Positions 9,197 through 18,205 of a stretch of DNA of 64,000 nucleotides are shown here, piece after piece. The stretch's first letter is position 1, and the number at the start of each line of letters is the position of its first letter. The stretch is from positions 372,001 to 436,000 of the forward strand of contig NZ_PGCL01000001.1 of the NCBI RefSeq assembly GCF_004297185.1. Direction: 5' to 3'. The notes under the pieces are model-generated. The model did not search any database. It was not told the origin of the DNA and was given only the letters and a program-made list of their open reading frames with translations. Source of the stretch: Methanofollis fontis. Lineage in GTDB: Archaea; Halobacteriota; Methanomicrobia; Methanomicrobiales; Methanofollaceae. The translations under genes and the position numbers were made by a program.

Positions 9197-9844
9197 ATGG
9201 ACGGAAATCTTCACCCGGACAGCATCGGGTTTTCAAAATCACGGTTTGAAGCACTGACAGACGGTATATTCGCCATTGCCATGACCCTTCTTGTTCTGGG
9301 GATCGCCGTTCCTGCCCATGAGACGATCCGTTCATCCACGGCCCTCGTCGATGTCCTCACCGGACTCCTCCCCGACCTGATCCACTACGTGATCGCATTC
9401 TTCATCCTTCACGGCATGTGGATCTCCCACCATCTCCTCTCCCGCCGGATGACCTATATCAACCGCCCCTTCCTGAACATGAACCTCTTTCTGCTGATGG
9501 CCATCTGCGTGATCCCCTTCACCACATCGTTCTCCGGAGATTTCACCGATATCCCGCTCGCCGCCATCGTGCTGGAGGCGAACCTCCTGGTCGTCGGTTT
9601 GCTCCTCCTCCTCCAGTGGTGGTATGTCGCCCGCACCCCGCACCTCCTCGCCCCGGAGTTCACCCCTGCCGACCTTCATAAGGGGGCTGTCAGGGCCCGC
9701 GTCATACCCGCCATCTCGGCACTCGGCATCATGCTGGCGCTGCTGGGGATCACCTGGAGCACAGGCGTCTACCTCCTCCTTCCGGTGATCTTCTGGGGCA
9801 TGTCGATCGCCGGACGGCGGGAAAAGCCGGAACACCAGGGTTGA
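9197..9844 (+). CDS. TMEM175-family (DUF1211) putative potassium channel
   Basis: 215 aa with about six membrane segments. The first carries the family signature RFEALTDGIFAIAMTLL, in which the FAIAMTLL helix lines the pore in characterised prokaryotic TMEM175 channels. It is a single-repeat protein, so a tetramer would form the pore. It stands alone, 67 nt after the ABC operon, and converges on the cupin gene with a 31-nt gap. Confidence 0.85.
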   Translation: MDGNLHPDSIGFSKSRFEALTDGIFAIAMTLLVLGIAVPAHETIRSSTALVDVLTGLLPDLIHYVIAFFILHGMWISHHLLSRRMTYINRPFLNMNLFLLMAICVIPFTTSFSGDFTDIPLAAIVLEANLLVVGLLLLLQWWYVARTPHLLAPEFTPADLHKGAVRARVIPAISALGIMLALLGITWSTGVYLLLPVIFWGMSIAGRREKPEHQG

Positions 9845-9875
9845 GTTCTGTTTTCCGGGAGAGAGAGGAGATCCC

Positions 9876-10241
9876 TCAGCAGATCTCCTCGTCTGACTCG
9901 CTCCACATCGGGTCCACAATGGCCAGGAAGAGGAGGTCGCCCTCCCCGGTGTTCTCGATCCACTGCACCGCCCCGGGCGGGATATATACCGCCTGCCCCT
10001 CCCGGAGGGGGGCGTTCTCCTCCCCGATATGCATCCGCCCCTCGCCCGCGAGGACATAATAGGTTTCTGACGCCGTCTTCAGCAGATGCGGCAGGGTCTT
10101 CTCCCCCGCCGGGACAACGGCATGGGAGAGGCTGTAGCGGTTGGCACATCCCTCTTCGTGCGCCGGGTGTAGGAGTTCGCAGAGGACCGAGCGGTCCCCG
10201 ACGCGGGCATGGGGCCCGTCCCTGATGTCCCGGATCAGCAT
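9876..10241 (-). CDS. Cupin-domain protein
   Basis: 121 aa, a single cupin fold. The first cupin motif is around LPHLLKTASETYYVLAGEG, giving metal ligands His and Glu; the second is YIPPGAVQWIENTG, where Gln replaces the usual His. This change suggests altered or weakened metal binding. The end is acidic (SESDEEIC). Small single-domain cupins often bind or isomerise sugars or sense metals; no substrate is assigned. Confidence 0.85.
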   Translation of the reverse strand: MLIRDIRDGPHARVGDRSVLCELLHPAHEEGCANRYSLSHAVVPAGEKTLPHLLKTASETYYVLAGEGRMHIGEENAPLREGQAVYIPPGAVQWIENTGEGDLLFLAIVDPMWSESDEEIC

Positions 10242-10668
10242 CGCCCCACCTCGCCTCCCTCTGGCACCGGTTGACTCAACATACTGGTGTGTTCCCGAAT
10301 CATGGATGGATCGCTTGACCCGCCGGATACATAATCTTCCCGCTGCCGTGCCGATAGCCGGCCGGATCCGGTGGCATCAGGGAATGATCACCAGAAAAAT
10401 GCAACGACAGGCACCTATCCAGAATAGAATTTATCAGAGGCAATTTTTTTAAAATACTATTGATATTTTCAAATGATATATGAATATATTTAATTATTAT
10501 GAGTTGTATGTTTCTGTGTGACTGCAGGTGCTGATTCCGCCGTCGGCCGGTTATCCATAATCCAGCACGGCGAGATCTCACACGCATCCCAGGAAACCGG
10601 CAGGACACCATATCCGTAACAGCTGCGGGAATCACCCTCCACCAACAAGCTCCAGGGGTTGAACCGGT
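10242..10668. promoter_or_regulatory. AT-rich divergent intergenic region with long leader of the kinase gene
   Basis: The gap holds no convincing gene. The stretch 10438-10505 is far more AT-rich than its surroundings and has several TATA-like sequences (for example ATATATTTAATTATTA near 10483). If it promotes the 1392-aa kinase gene, the 5' leader would be about 140-160 nt, unusual here because many neighbours look leaderless. Confidence 0.4.
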
Positions 10669-13600
10669 ATGACACACGTGCTCTACGTCGATGACGAACC
10701 CTACCTGCTCGAGATATTCAGAGAATTCCTTGAGATGAAGGGGGACATGGACGTCGAAGTAGCCGGGAGCGTTCCCGAAGCACTCGACCTCCTGAAAGAC
10801 CACCACGTCGATGTGATCGTTTCCGATTATCAGATGCCGGGGATCGACGGCATCGAATTTCTCCGGATGATCCGTGAGCGCGATGCCTCCCTCCCATTTA
10901 TCCTGTTCACCGGAAAGAGCAGAGAGGACGTCGTGATCAGGGCCCTGAACTCAGGGGCAGACTACTATCTCCAGAAGGGAGGAGATGCCTCTGCCCAGTT
11001 TGCCGAGATGCGAAACCTGATCCTTCATGCGGTGGGGCGGCGCCTCGCTGAGGCGGCACAACGTGAGAGCGAACTGCGCTACCGGCACGTCGTCGAAGAC
11101 CAGACCGAACTGATCCGCCGGTTCCTCCCGGACGGGACGACGGTCTTTGCCAACGGTGCGTTCTGCAGGTATTACGGGGTTGACGAGCAGGAGGTCATCG
11201 GCAGCACCGCCCCGCCGTTCCTGTTGCGGGGGGAGGAAGAGCGGATCGCCCGGCACCTGGCATCTCTCTCCCCCGAAGAACCGGTGAAACCAATAACCAC
11301 GCGCCTCATTCTATCCGACGGAAGGATCCGCTGGCACCACCAATATGACCGCGCACTCTTCGACCAGAACGGGGCGGTCACCGAGTACCAGTCCGTCGGC
11401 AGGGACGTCACCGACATGACAATCTCCGAGGCGAACCTTGCACTGAAAAACAATGTGTTCGGGATTCTGGCATCAGGGGAAGATATTTTATCGGACGGGC
11501 CGGCAAAATGGGCACTTTCAGAGGCACTTTCAGGGATTGCCTGGGCATTGCACCTGGACCAGGTCACCATCCAGACCGTCGGCCCCGGACCTGAGGGCGG
11601 ACCGTCCATAGCCGCCCCCCTGATCGCATGGAGACGCGATGCGGCGCTCTCCGGGGTGGAGGTCACCCCGATCCCCGACCTCAGATACCGCCCCTGCCCC
11701 AGGAGGTGGCTCGAGATACTGGAACGCGGGGATCCAGTCGAGGGCGATCTCCAGGATTTTTCCGAAGAAGAGCGGGCATGGGCTGCATCACCGGAGATGG
11801 AGACATTCGTTGCCTTCCCGGTCTTTTTCCGCGGCACATTCTGGGGGTTTATCGCTGCCTTCGGAAAGGACGGCGGACGTTCCTGGGCGGAAGAGGAGCG
11901 CCTGGCCTTCGGGAACGCCTCGGACCTGATCAGATATGCGATTGAGTGGTACAGGAAGGGATGGGACCTCGCAGAGAGCGAAGCGAAGTTCAAGGCCATC
12001 GCAGATCTGGCACAGGACGCCATCGTGCTCATCGATTCTGATGATCGTGTTGCCTACTGGAACAATGCCGCCAGGCAGATGTTCGGCTATAGCAACGAGG
12101 ATTTTGCCAGCAGAACACTCCACGAATGCATTACCGGCAAGAGTTTCGACCACACCTATTACAGGGAACAGTTTGCCGAACTGAAGAGAACCGGCAGGAC
12201 ATTTCTGTCAGGCAAAGTCCTGGAGCTCACGGCACGGCGGAAGGACGGAACCCGGTTTGCGATGGAGCTCTCATCGTCATCCATAAACCTGAAAGGCGAG
12301 TGGCACCTGCTTGCGATCTGCCGCGACATCTCAGAGCGGAAACTGATGGAGGACAGACTCAGGGAAAACGAGGAAAAGTTCAGGACGATTGCCGAACTGG
12401 CACAGGACGCCATCGTGCTGGTTGACGGTCACGACCGGGTGCGCTTCTGGAACCGGGCGGCAGAGGAGATGTTCGGCTATCCTGCCGATGAAATCCTGGA
12501 CCGGTCGATCTATCAGTGTCTGAAGAGGGAGGGCACACCGCCCCACTATACGGCGGCACTGGAAGAGTTCAGGGAAACAGGAGATGGTTTCCTTGACCAG
12601 AAGATCTTCGAAATCACCCTGAAGTGCAGGGACGGGCGTTCCCTGCCGGTGGAGGTGTCGGTCTCGCCGGTCAGGATCGACGGCGAATGGCTGGGTGTCG
12701 GGATCATCAGGGACCTCTCCGGGCGCAGGGCGGCAGAAGCTGCGCTGCGGGAGAGCGAGGAGAGCTACCGGACGATATTCGAGACGACCCTCGACGGCAT
12801 GGCGGTGATCGACGCCGAAACACTGGAGGTCCTGATGGCAAACCGGGCCTTCCTCAATATTCTTGGATACGGGTCCAGTGATCCCGACGCGGCCCCGGTG
12901 CGGATCTTCGACCTGATTCATCCTGCCTGGAAGGACTGGGTAACCTCCCTTATCAATGGCGATCTCCTCGGGGGTGAACAGATCGATGAACTCCCCCTCG
13001 TCCTCCAGGACGGCAGTCAGAGGTGGATTCGGGTTCTGGGCAGGATGACGCTGTTTGGCGGAAGGCCCGCCGGCCTCATCTCATGCATCGACATCACCGA
13101 GAAGAGGAGGGTGGAGGTGATGCTGAGGCGCCGCAACGAACTGGAGGCGCTGATCCGCGCCATCTCCACCCGCTTCCTCACCCTGGAACGGGCAGACCTG
13201 GACAGGGAGTTCAGGGCGGTGCTCGGCGAGGTGGGCGGCGCTCTCGAGGCCGACAGCGCGACGATCTTACTCTTCAATGATGAACATGCCCGGGTAGATT
13301 CATGCTACTGGTGGAGTGCCAACGGTCTCGATTCAAGGCCGCAGGAACTCGAAAACAGTACGACACACAGATTTTCGTGGTGGATGGACCGTCTGCGAGA
13401 CCTCAAGCCCATCCATATCCCCTCTGTCGATGCCATGCCCGAAGAGTCAGCAACGGAGAAAGAGTTTTTCCAGATGTTTGGTGTCGGATCAATCCTCGCC
13501 TTTCCGATCGCCTCAAAAGCAGGTCTTTTCGGCCATATCAGTTTTCAGACAGTGGGGCGTGAGTGCTCATGGTCAGAAGAGGATATCGCCATTCTCAGCA

Positions 13601-14847
13601 TGCTCGGCGACATCGTTGCTGATGTGCATGCCAGAACGCGGGCAGAACAGCGTCTCCGGGAGAGCGAGAAAAAATTCAGGTCATTCGTGGAGGGTTCAAA
13701 CGACGTCTTCATGAGGATGACCATCGGGCCCTCGGGGCCCGTGCTGGAATACATCAGCCCGTCATTTGAACAGATGTCCGGGTATAGCCGCGAGTGTATG
13801 TTCACGCATCGCGATATGGGATTCCGCTTCCTCCACCCGGACGACCGGGCGCGATTCCTGCAATGGCAGCGCAGTTCCTATAAGTCGTTCTACAGACCGG
13901 AGACGTTCAGGTGGATGAACAGGGATGGCCGATACATCTGGACGGAGAACTGCATGATCCCGGTCTTTGACGAAGAAGGGGCGGTGGTCGCCATCGAGAT
14001 CGTCATCCATGACATCGACCATATCAAACGGACCGAAGAGGCGTTCAAACAGACAAACAAAAAGCTGGCGCTTCTGGGCAGCATCACCCGGCATGACATC
14101 CTCAACCAGCTGACGGCGGCATTCGGCTACCTGGACCTCATCAGGGACCGGATCGACGACCCCCTGGTCACGAAGTTTTTTGAACGGCAGGAAGGGGCAC
14201 TCAGGCAGATCCAGTCCCAGATCGAGTTCACGAAGAGTTATCAGGAACTCGGGGTGCGCATGCCGGAATGGCAGAAGGTCACCGAAGTGATCGCCCGGGT
14301 CTCCAGACCCTTCATTGAGGAGGGGATCAGGGTCATGGCAGATATCGACGGGCTGGAGGTGTATGCCGATCCCATGCTGGAGAAGGTCTTCTACAACCTC
14401 CTGGACAACTCGTTGAGGCATGGGGGCGCGGTCTCCAGGGTAACGGTCTCCTCGATGCGGGTTGAGAATGTCACCCAGATCATCTGGCAGGACGACGGTG
14501 TCGGCGTGCCGGAGGAGGAGAAGGAACGGATATTTGATCGGGGGGTCGGAAAAAATACCGGGTTCGGGTTGTTCCTTGTCAGGGAGGTGCTCTCCATCAC
14601 GGATATGAGCATCAACGAGTGCGGCATTCCGGGCAAAGGAGCGAAATTTGTGATTACCGTGCCGCCAGGGATGTTCCGTGTCCGGGGGGAGGCATGGATC
14701 GCCCCCGACCCGATCAATATCAGGATCACCGCACCTGGTGAGGGGGATACCCCGAAAAACCAGCCATACGACACCATTCCTGACGGACACACCGACAGAG
14801 GGGCATGCAGTCCGACGAGTATAGACCAGCGCCGGCGATCACAATAA
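10669..14847 (+). CDS. Multi-PAS/GAF sensor histidine kinase with N-terminal receiver
   Basis: 1392 aa, predicted soluble. Domain order: receiver (1-125; VDDE and VSDYQMPGIDG), PAS (about 135-255), GAF-like (265-425), PAS (435-560), PAS (565-690), PAS (700-805), GAF (815-985), PAS (995-1115), phospho-acceptor helix with RHDILNQL near residue 1140, and HATPase with N-box NLLDNSLRHGG near 1243, DDGVGVP near 1275 and GFGLFL near 1298. A polar tail of about 50 residues follows. The receiver at the N-terminus rather than C-terminus is common in Methanomicrobiales kinases. No cognate output regulator is adjacent. Confidence 0.9.
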   Translation: MTHVLYVDDEPYLLEIFREFLEMKGDMDVEVAGSVPEALDLLKDHHVDVIVSDYQMPGIDGIEFLRMIRERDASLPFILFTGKSREDVVIRALNSGADYYLQKGGDASAQFAEMRNLILHAVGRRLAEAAQRESELRYRHVVEDQTELIRRFLPDGTTVFANGAFCRYYGVDEQEVIGSTAPPFLLRGEEERIARHLASLSPEEPVKPITTRLILSDGRIRWHHQYDRALFDQNGAVTEYQSVGRDVTDMTISEANLALKNNVFGILASGEDILSDGPAKWALSEALSGIAWALHLDQVTIQTVGPGPEGGPSIAAPLIAWRRDAALSGVEVTPIPDLRYRPCPRRWLEILERGDPVEGDLQDFSEEERAWAASPEMETFVAFPVFFRGTFWGFIAAFGKDGGRSWAEEERLAFGNASDLIRYAIEWYRKGWDLAESEAKFKAIADLAQDAIVLIDSDDRVAYWNNAARQMFGYSNEDFASRTLHECITGKSFDHTYYREQFAELKRTGRTFLSGKVLELTARRKDGTRFAMELSSSSINLKGEWHLLAICRDISERKLMEDRLRENEEKFRTIAELAQDAIVLVDGHDRVRFWNRAAEEMFGYPADEILDRSIYQCLKREGTPPHYTAALEEFRETGDGFLDQKIFEITLKCRDGRSLPVEVSVSPVRIDGEWLGVGIIRDLSGRRAAEAALRESEESYRTIFETTLDGMAVIDAETLEVLMANRAFLNILGYGSSDPDAAPVRIFDLIHPAWKDWVTSLINGDLLGGEQIDELPLVLQDGSQRWIRVLGRMTLFGGRPAGLISCIDITEKRRVEVMLRRRNELEALIRAISTRFLTLERADLDREFRAVLGEVGGALEADSATILLFNDEHARVDSCYWWSANGLDSRPQELENSTTHRFSWWMDRLRDLKPIHIPSVDAMPEESATEKEFFQMFGVGSILAFPIASKAGLFGHISFQTVGRECSWSEEDIAILSMLGDIVADVHARTRAEQRLRESEKKFRSFVEGSNDVFMRMTIGPSGPVLEYISPSFEQMSGYSRECMFTHRDMGFRFLHPDDRARFLQWQRSSYKSFYRPETFRWMNRDGRYIWTENCMIPVFDEEGAVVAIEIVIHDIDHIKRTEEAFKQTNKKLALLGSITRHDILNQLTAAFGYLDLIRDRIDDPLVTKFFERQEGALRQIQSQIEFTKSYQELGVRMPEWQKVTEVIARVSRPFIEEGIRVMADIDGLEVYADPMLEKVFYNLLDNSLRHGGAVSRVTVSSMRVENVTQIIWQDDGVGVPEEEKERIFDRGVGKNTGFGLFLVREVLSITDMSINECGIPGKGAKFVITVPPGMFRVRGEAWIAPDPINIRITAPGEGDTPKNQPYDTIPDGHTDRGACSPTSIDQRRRSQ

Positions 14848-14867
14848 CCCCTCCATTTCCACTGGAG
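14846..14867 (-). promoter_or_regulatory. ORB-like element
   Basis: AACCCCTCC followed by ATTTCCACTGGAG. The reverse complement matches the core CTCCAGTGGAAA with a G-run on the correct side. It overlaps the end of the kinase gene and begins a small ORB+GATC cluster that ends at 15031. Confidence 0.5.
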
Positions 14868-15011
14868 CCGATCGGACCGATGTTCTGCGGGTGATCCCGG
14901 GTTATACCCTGATATTTTTGCCGCGATCCGGGAGGGAGGGGAGGGATCATGACCCGATAGATCTATTGAACACTATGGCGATCTATCGATTCCGGCGGCA
15001 AGGCACAATAA
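14868..15011. other. GATC-rich gap between two ORB-like boxes
   Basis: Seven GATC sites occur from about 14837 to 14980. The sequence TTATACCCTGAT (14902-14913) recurs exactly at 31178-31189 inside the probable main origin. No gene is seen. Confidence 0.45.
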
Positions 15012-15031
15012 ACCCATTATTTCCACTGGAG
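15012..15031 (-). promoter_or_regulatory. ORB-like element (weaker)
   Basis: ACCCATTATTTCCACTGGAG. The 12-bp core TTTCCACTGGAG is intact but the G-run is degenerate. It has the same orientation as the box at 14846. Confidence 0.4.
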
Positions 15032-15060
15032 ATGCCGGGAAAAAAGAGCCTTAAATCCAT

Positions 15061-16926
15061 TCAGCGCTCCTTATCCCCATCTTTCTCTATCCAGGTGCCG
15101 TTCAAACCCTCGATGCCCCGTTCCCGCACCACATACTGGAAAAGGATGAGGCCGCAGGCATTGCTCAGGATCATCGTGAGCAGCGTGGTGCGGGCAGTGG
15201 CGATGACGAGGTCGAGCGGCGCACCGGTGAGGAGCGGCACCAGCACCAGGATATGGATCACCTCCACCAGCACCGAGAGGCCGAAGAGCCGGAAATAGGT
15301 GAACCGCCCGTGCCAGCGGCGGGAGAGCATGCCGGCGATGATCCCGGCGACCACCGGTGACAACGAGCAGGGCAGCACCGTCCAGCCCCCGAGGCCGTAG
15401 CGATAGGCCCCGCCGATGAGTCCGGCACAGGCGCCGACGATGGGGCCGCCGATGATCCCGGCGATCAGGGGACCGAGGTCACGGAAGTTGACGATCAGCC
15501 CCCCGACTTCGATCCCCCGGAAGGTGCCGTAGACCGAGAGCATCCCGAAGATCAGCACCAGCCAGACCTGATCGGTGAGGGTGAGACGGCGGACAACCAT
15601 GCCGCGGAGCACCCCGGATCCCGAAATCAGATAGATGACCAGTACGACGACGGCGATCCGCTCCAGGAGGGGGACACCGAACTGGAGGATCGTCGCCTCC
15701 TTCAGGAGGGCCATCAGCAGGAAGAGCAGACTGCCCGCCGCCATGACGACGGTCCAGAGGGGGGAGCCGCGGGCATAGGAGGGGAGGTGCGTATCCAGGT
15801 AGAGGAGGATGAAGCCGGTGACGGCAAAGGCGATCGAGGCCAGCGCCGAGATCGAGCGGATCAGCAGGGTGGGTTCATCGAAGAAGACGGCGATGACGAT
15901 GATGAAGGCGAAGACGAGCAGGCCCCCGCGGTAGAGGTGCTTCTCGGAATGGCGGGTGTCGGTGGTGGAACGGAGGATGGAGGCGATCGCCGAGGCTCGA
16001 CCGTCGACACCGCCGATGATCCCGCCCATCAGGGTGAAGTAGCCGGTGATCAGGAAGATTTCGGTTGCCAGGGGGATGTCGTCGAGCACCGTCCAGACGG
16101 CGGTCAGGATATTCTCCTCGTGCGCCGCCGCCCCGGTCGTCGTCGCCCACCCGAGCGCCAGGAAGCCGATGGCTGCGACACCGATCAGCAGGAAGGCGAG
16201 CACGAGGTCGAGATTGACGCCGGCCATGAACCTCCTGAAGTTTGCCTCCCCGTGGCGGTCGCCGATCTTCCGGTGAAGCCACCCCGAATAGAGCAGGATG
16301 TTCAGCCCGCCGCCGACCGCCCCCATCAGGGCCATGATCTCCACGAGCATGTGGTCGTGCACCGCGGGCACGAGCCCGGAGGCCACCTCATGGACGGGAA
16401 GGGAGATGGAGAAGAGGGAGATGAGGGTACCGGCCACAAGCCCGATCGCCATCGCCACGGTCACCCGCTCCACGAGGGAATAATTGTCCATCCAGAGGAG
16501 GGCGAAGACCAGGACCAGGGTGAGGAGGGCGAAGACGTCCGAGGACACCGCAAGCCCGGTCAGGGCGCAGAGGAATATGCCGGATATCGCTGCAATACCG
16601 CCATAGGCCACCATCTCCATCGTATAGATGAGCATGATGAAGGCCACCTCCCAGTTGCGGGGTCCGGGGATCCGCCGGAGTCCCTGGAAGATGTCCTCGC
16701 CGGTGGCCACGGTGTAGCGGGCGATGCCGGTTGTAAAAGCAAATTTGAAGATGAGAGCCGCCAGAACGACCCAGAGAAGGGAAAACCCGTGTTCCGCTCC
16801 GCCGAGCAGGATCTCGGCGAGACCGCTCTCCCCGCTGACGGTGATGGCCAGGAGGAGACCGGGGCCGATGAAGGGGAGGCGGTCCCTGAGGGAGGGAGGG
16901 AGACGGCGGCAGAATCGTTGAATCAT
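15061..16926 (-). CDS. Nramp-family transporter fused to a LytS-type 5TM receptor domain
   Basis: 621 aa. Residues about 1-410 form an Nramp/SLC11-like transporter: the first helix has GPGLLLAITVSGESG and a later one has the conserved inverted-repeat helix EMVAYGGIAAISG. The classic metal-binding DPGN of TM1 reads SGES here and the MPH of TM6 is not evident, so manganese/iron transport is doubtful. Residues about 440-590 match the 5TMR-LYT sensor module of LytS kinases (FRDLGPLIAGIIGGPIVGA, then GGAYRYGLGGWTVLPC). The two modules are in one frame without a break. A membrane transporter-sensor is the likely role. Confidence 0.8.
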   Translation of the reverse strand: MIQRFCRRLPPSLRDRLPFIGPGLLLAITVSGESGLAEILLGGAEHGFSLLWVVLAALIFKFAFTTGIARYTVATGEDIFQGLRRIPGPRNWEVAFIMLIYTMEMVAYGGIAAISGIFLCALTGLAVSSDVFALLTLVLVFALLWMDNYSLVERVTVAMAIGLVAGTLISLFSISLPVHEVASGLVPAVHDHMLVEIMALMGAVGGGLNILLYSGWLHRKIGDRHGEANFRRFMAGVNLDLVLAFLLIGVAAIGFLALGWATTTGAAAHEENILTAVWTVLDDIPLATEIFLITGYFTLMGGIIGGVDGRASAIASILRSTTDTRHSEKHLYRGGLLVFAFIIVIAVFFDEPTLLIRSISALASIAFAVTGFILLYLDTHLPSYARGSPLWTVVMAAGSLLFLLMALLKEATILQFGVPLLERIAVVVLVIYLISGSGVLRGMVVRRLTLTDQVWLVLIFGMLSVYGTFRGIEVGGLIVNFRDLGPLIAGIIGGPIVGACAGLIGGAYRYGLGGWTVLPCSLSPVVAGIIAGMLSRRWHGRFTYFRLFGLSVLVEVIHILVLVPLLTGAPLDLVIATARTTLLTMILSNACGLILFQYVVRERGIEGLNGTWIEKDGDKER

Positions 16927-17096
16927 GAATTATCCTGAGCATACAAGTCTGGAGAGCAGAAGAAAAAAGGTGCCGATCTGTTCTGTTATCCGGGTGAGGG
17001 GAGGGCGGCATGGAGCATCCGGGCAAGGTTGGTTGAGGTCGCATTGAGAGGGCAGTAAATGGCGGACCAGCGCCTCTGGAATGAATATTCGGCAGG

Positions 17097-17104
17097 TATA
17101 TATA
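17097..17104 (+). promoter_or_regulatory. TATA box for VOC gene
   Basis: TATATATA is centred 25-26 nt before the ATG at 17126. This spacing puts transcription start at the start codon and rejects the in-frame ATG at 17081, which lies upstream of the box. Confidence 0.65.
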
Positions 17105-17125
17105 CCCCAGGCAGAATTCCAGGGC

Positions 17126-17626
17126 ATGGCAGAAAATACGACGTTCTCCTACCATTCGACCGTCCTGTTCGTGGAGGACGTGGAGCGATCGAAGGAGTTC
17201 TACACGCAGGTGATGGGGGAGGAGATCGACCTGGACCTGGGGAGGAACATCATATTCAGGAGCGGAGTCGGCATATGGGAGGGGGGCTTTGCCCGCGGGG
17301 TGATATTCGGCGATGCCGGGAGCGAGAGCGAAAACAACAATTTTTCATCGAAACGGATGCTCGAACTGTATTATGAGACCGACGACATGGACCGGAGCGT
17401 GGAGGCCATCGAGGCGGTCGGAGTCGAATGGGTGCACCGGGTGGTCGAGCAGCCCTGGTGCCAGCGGACGATCCGTTTCCTGGACCCCGACGGCCACATG
17501 ATCGAGATCGGCGAGAGGATGGACGTCTGCGCCAGACGCCTCGCCGGGACCGGGAAGACGCCGGAGGAGATCGCCGCCGCAACCACCCTGCCCCTCGAGG
17601 TCGTCCGCCAGATGCTCCGGGGTTGA
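17126..17626 (+). CDS. VOC (glyoxalase/bleomycin-resistance fold) protein with C-terminal helix extension
   Basis: 166 aa from the ATG chosen by the TATA box 26 nt upstream. Two beta-alpha-beta-beta-beta modules are visible: FVEDVERSKEFYTQVMGEEI near the N-terminus and a second ending in FLDPDGHMIEIGE, the typical VOC metal-ligand strand. The last 35 residues (KTPEEIAAATTLPLEVVRQM) look like a small helix-turn-helix-like extension not found in minimal VOC proteins. Substrate unknown. It converges on the CHAD gene across a repeat array. Confidence 0.85.
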   Translation: MAENTTFSYHSTVLFVEDVERSKEFYTQVMGEEIDLDLGRNIIFRSGVGIWEGGFARGVIFGDAGSESENNNFSSKRMLELYYETDDMDRSVEAIEAVGVEWVHRVVEQPWCQRTIRFLDPDGHMIEIGERMDVCARRLAGTGKTPEEIAAATTLPLEVVRQMLRG

Positions 17627-17730
17627 GAAGAGGCAAATTGCTCTTCCCGAAATAGCACCGTAGGGCGGTTTTGAGCGAAGGTTCGGAGGGGAAATTCCGC
17701 CCCGGACAAAACGCCTCCACCTCCTTCCAC
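17627..17730. other. Gap leading into tandem repeat array
   Basis: A non-coding stretch after the VOC stop. From about 17685 it reads as a partial copy of the downstream repeat unit (CGCCCCGGACAAAACGCC). Confidence 0.5.
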
Positions 17731-18205
17731 CGATATCCTCTATCCCCCCCATCCCACTGAGGGGGGTGGGTCCGGGAGGGGGTGTCCCCTCCCGGTCGGG
17801 AGCGATAAGCGGTGACGGGGGGTTCCACCCCCCGTTCCCCCCGGTCGATGCGATAGGGGCGGGGCGGGCCAGATTGAACACCGGAGGAGAACATCCGCCC
17901 CCGAAAAACGCCACCGCCCCCTTCCACCGATATCCCCAATCCCCCCCTATCCCACTGAGGGGGGTGGGTCCGGGGGGGTTCTCCCCTCCCGGTCGGGGGC
18001 GATAAGCGGTGACGGGGGGTTCCACCCCCCGTTCCCCCCGGTCAATGCGATAGGGGCGGGCCAGATTGAACACCGGAGGAGAACATCCGCCCCGGACAAA
18101 ACGCCACCGCCCCCTTCCACCGATATCCTCTATCCCCCCCTATCCCATCGACGGGTGAGGGTCCGGGAGGGGGTGTCCCCCTCCCGGTCAGGGGTGGATC
18201 GCCCT
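17731..18205. repeat. Intergenic repeat family, locus 2: tandem array of ~195-bp units
   Basis: Units begin with CGATATCC at 17731, 17928 and 18121, giving periods of 197 and 193 bp; the third is partial. Each holds a CCGGGAGGGG/CCCCTCCCGG-type stem, the segment GATAAGCGGTGACGGGG, a GGGGGGTTCCACCCCCC hairpin, CCCCGGTCRATGCGATAGGG and CACCGGAGGAGAACATCCG. It fills the gap between convergent genes and runs up to the stop of the CHAD gene at 18206. No open frame with coding character is present. Confidence 0.85.

Noticed and set aside
15787-16938. 383-aa plus-strand frame rich in Glu, Asp and Gly
   Set aside because: It is a mirror of the hydrophobic membrane-protein gene on the minus strand (Nramp fusion), not a real acidic protein.
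17731-18205. CRISPR array
   Set aside because: Repeats are about 195 bp and nearly identical end to end, without short repeats alternating with unique spacers, and no cas gene is present.
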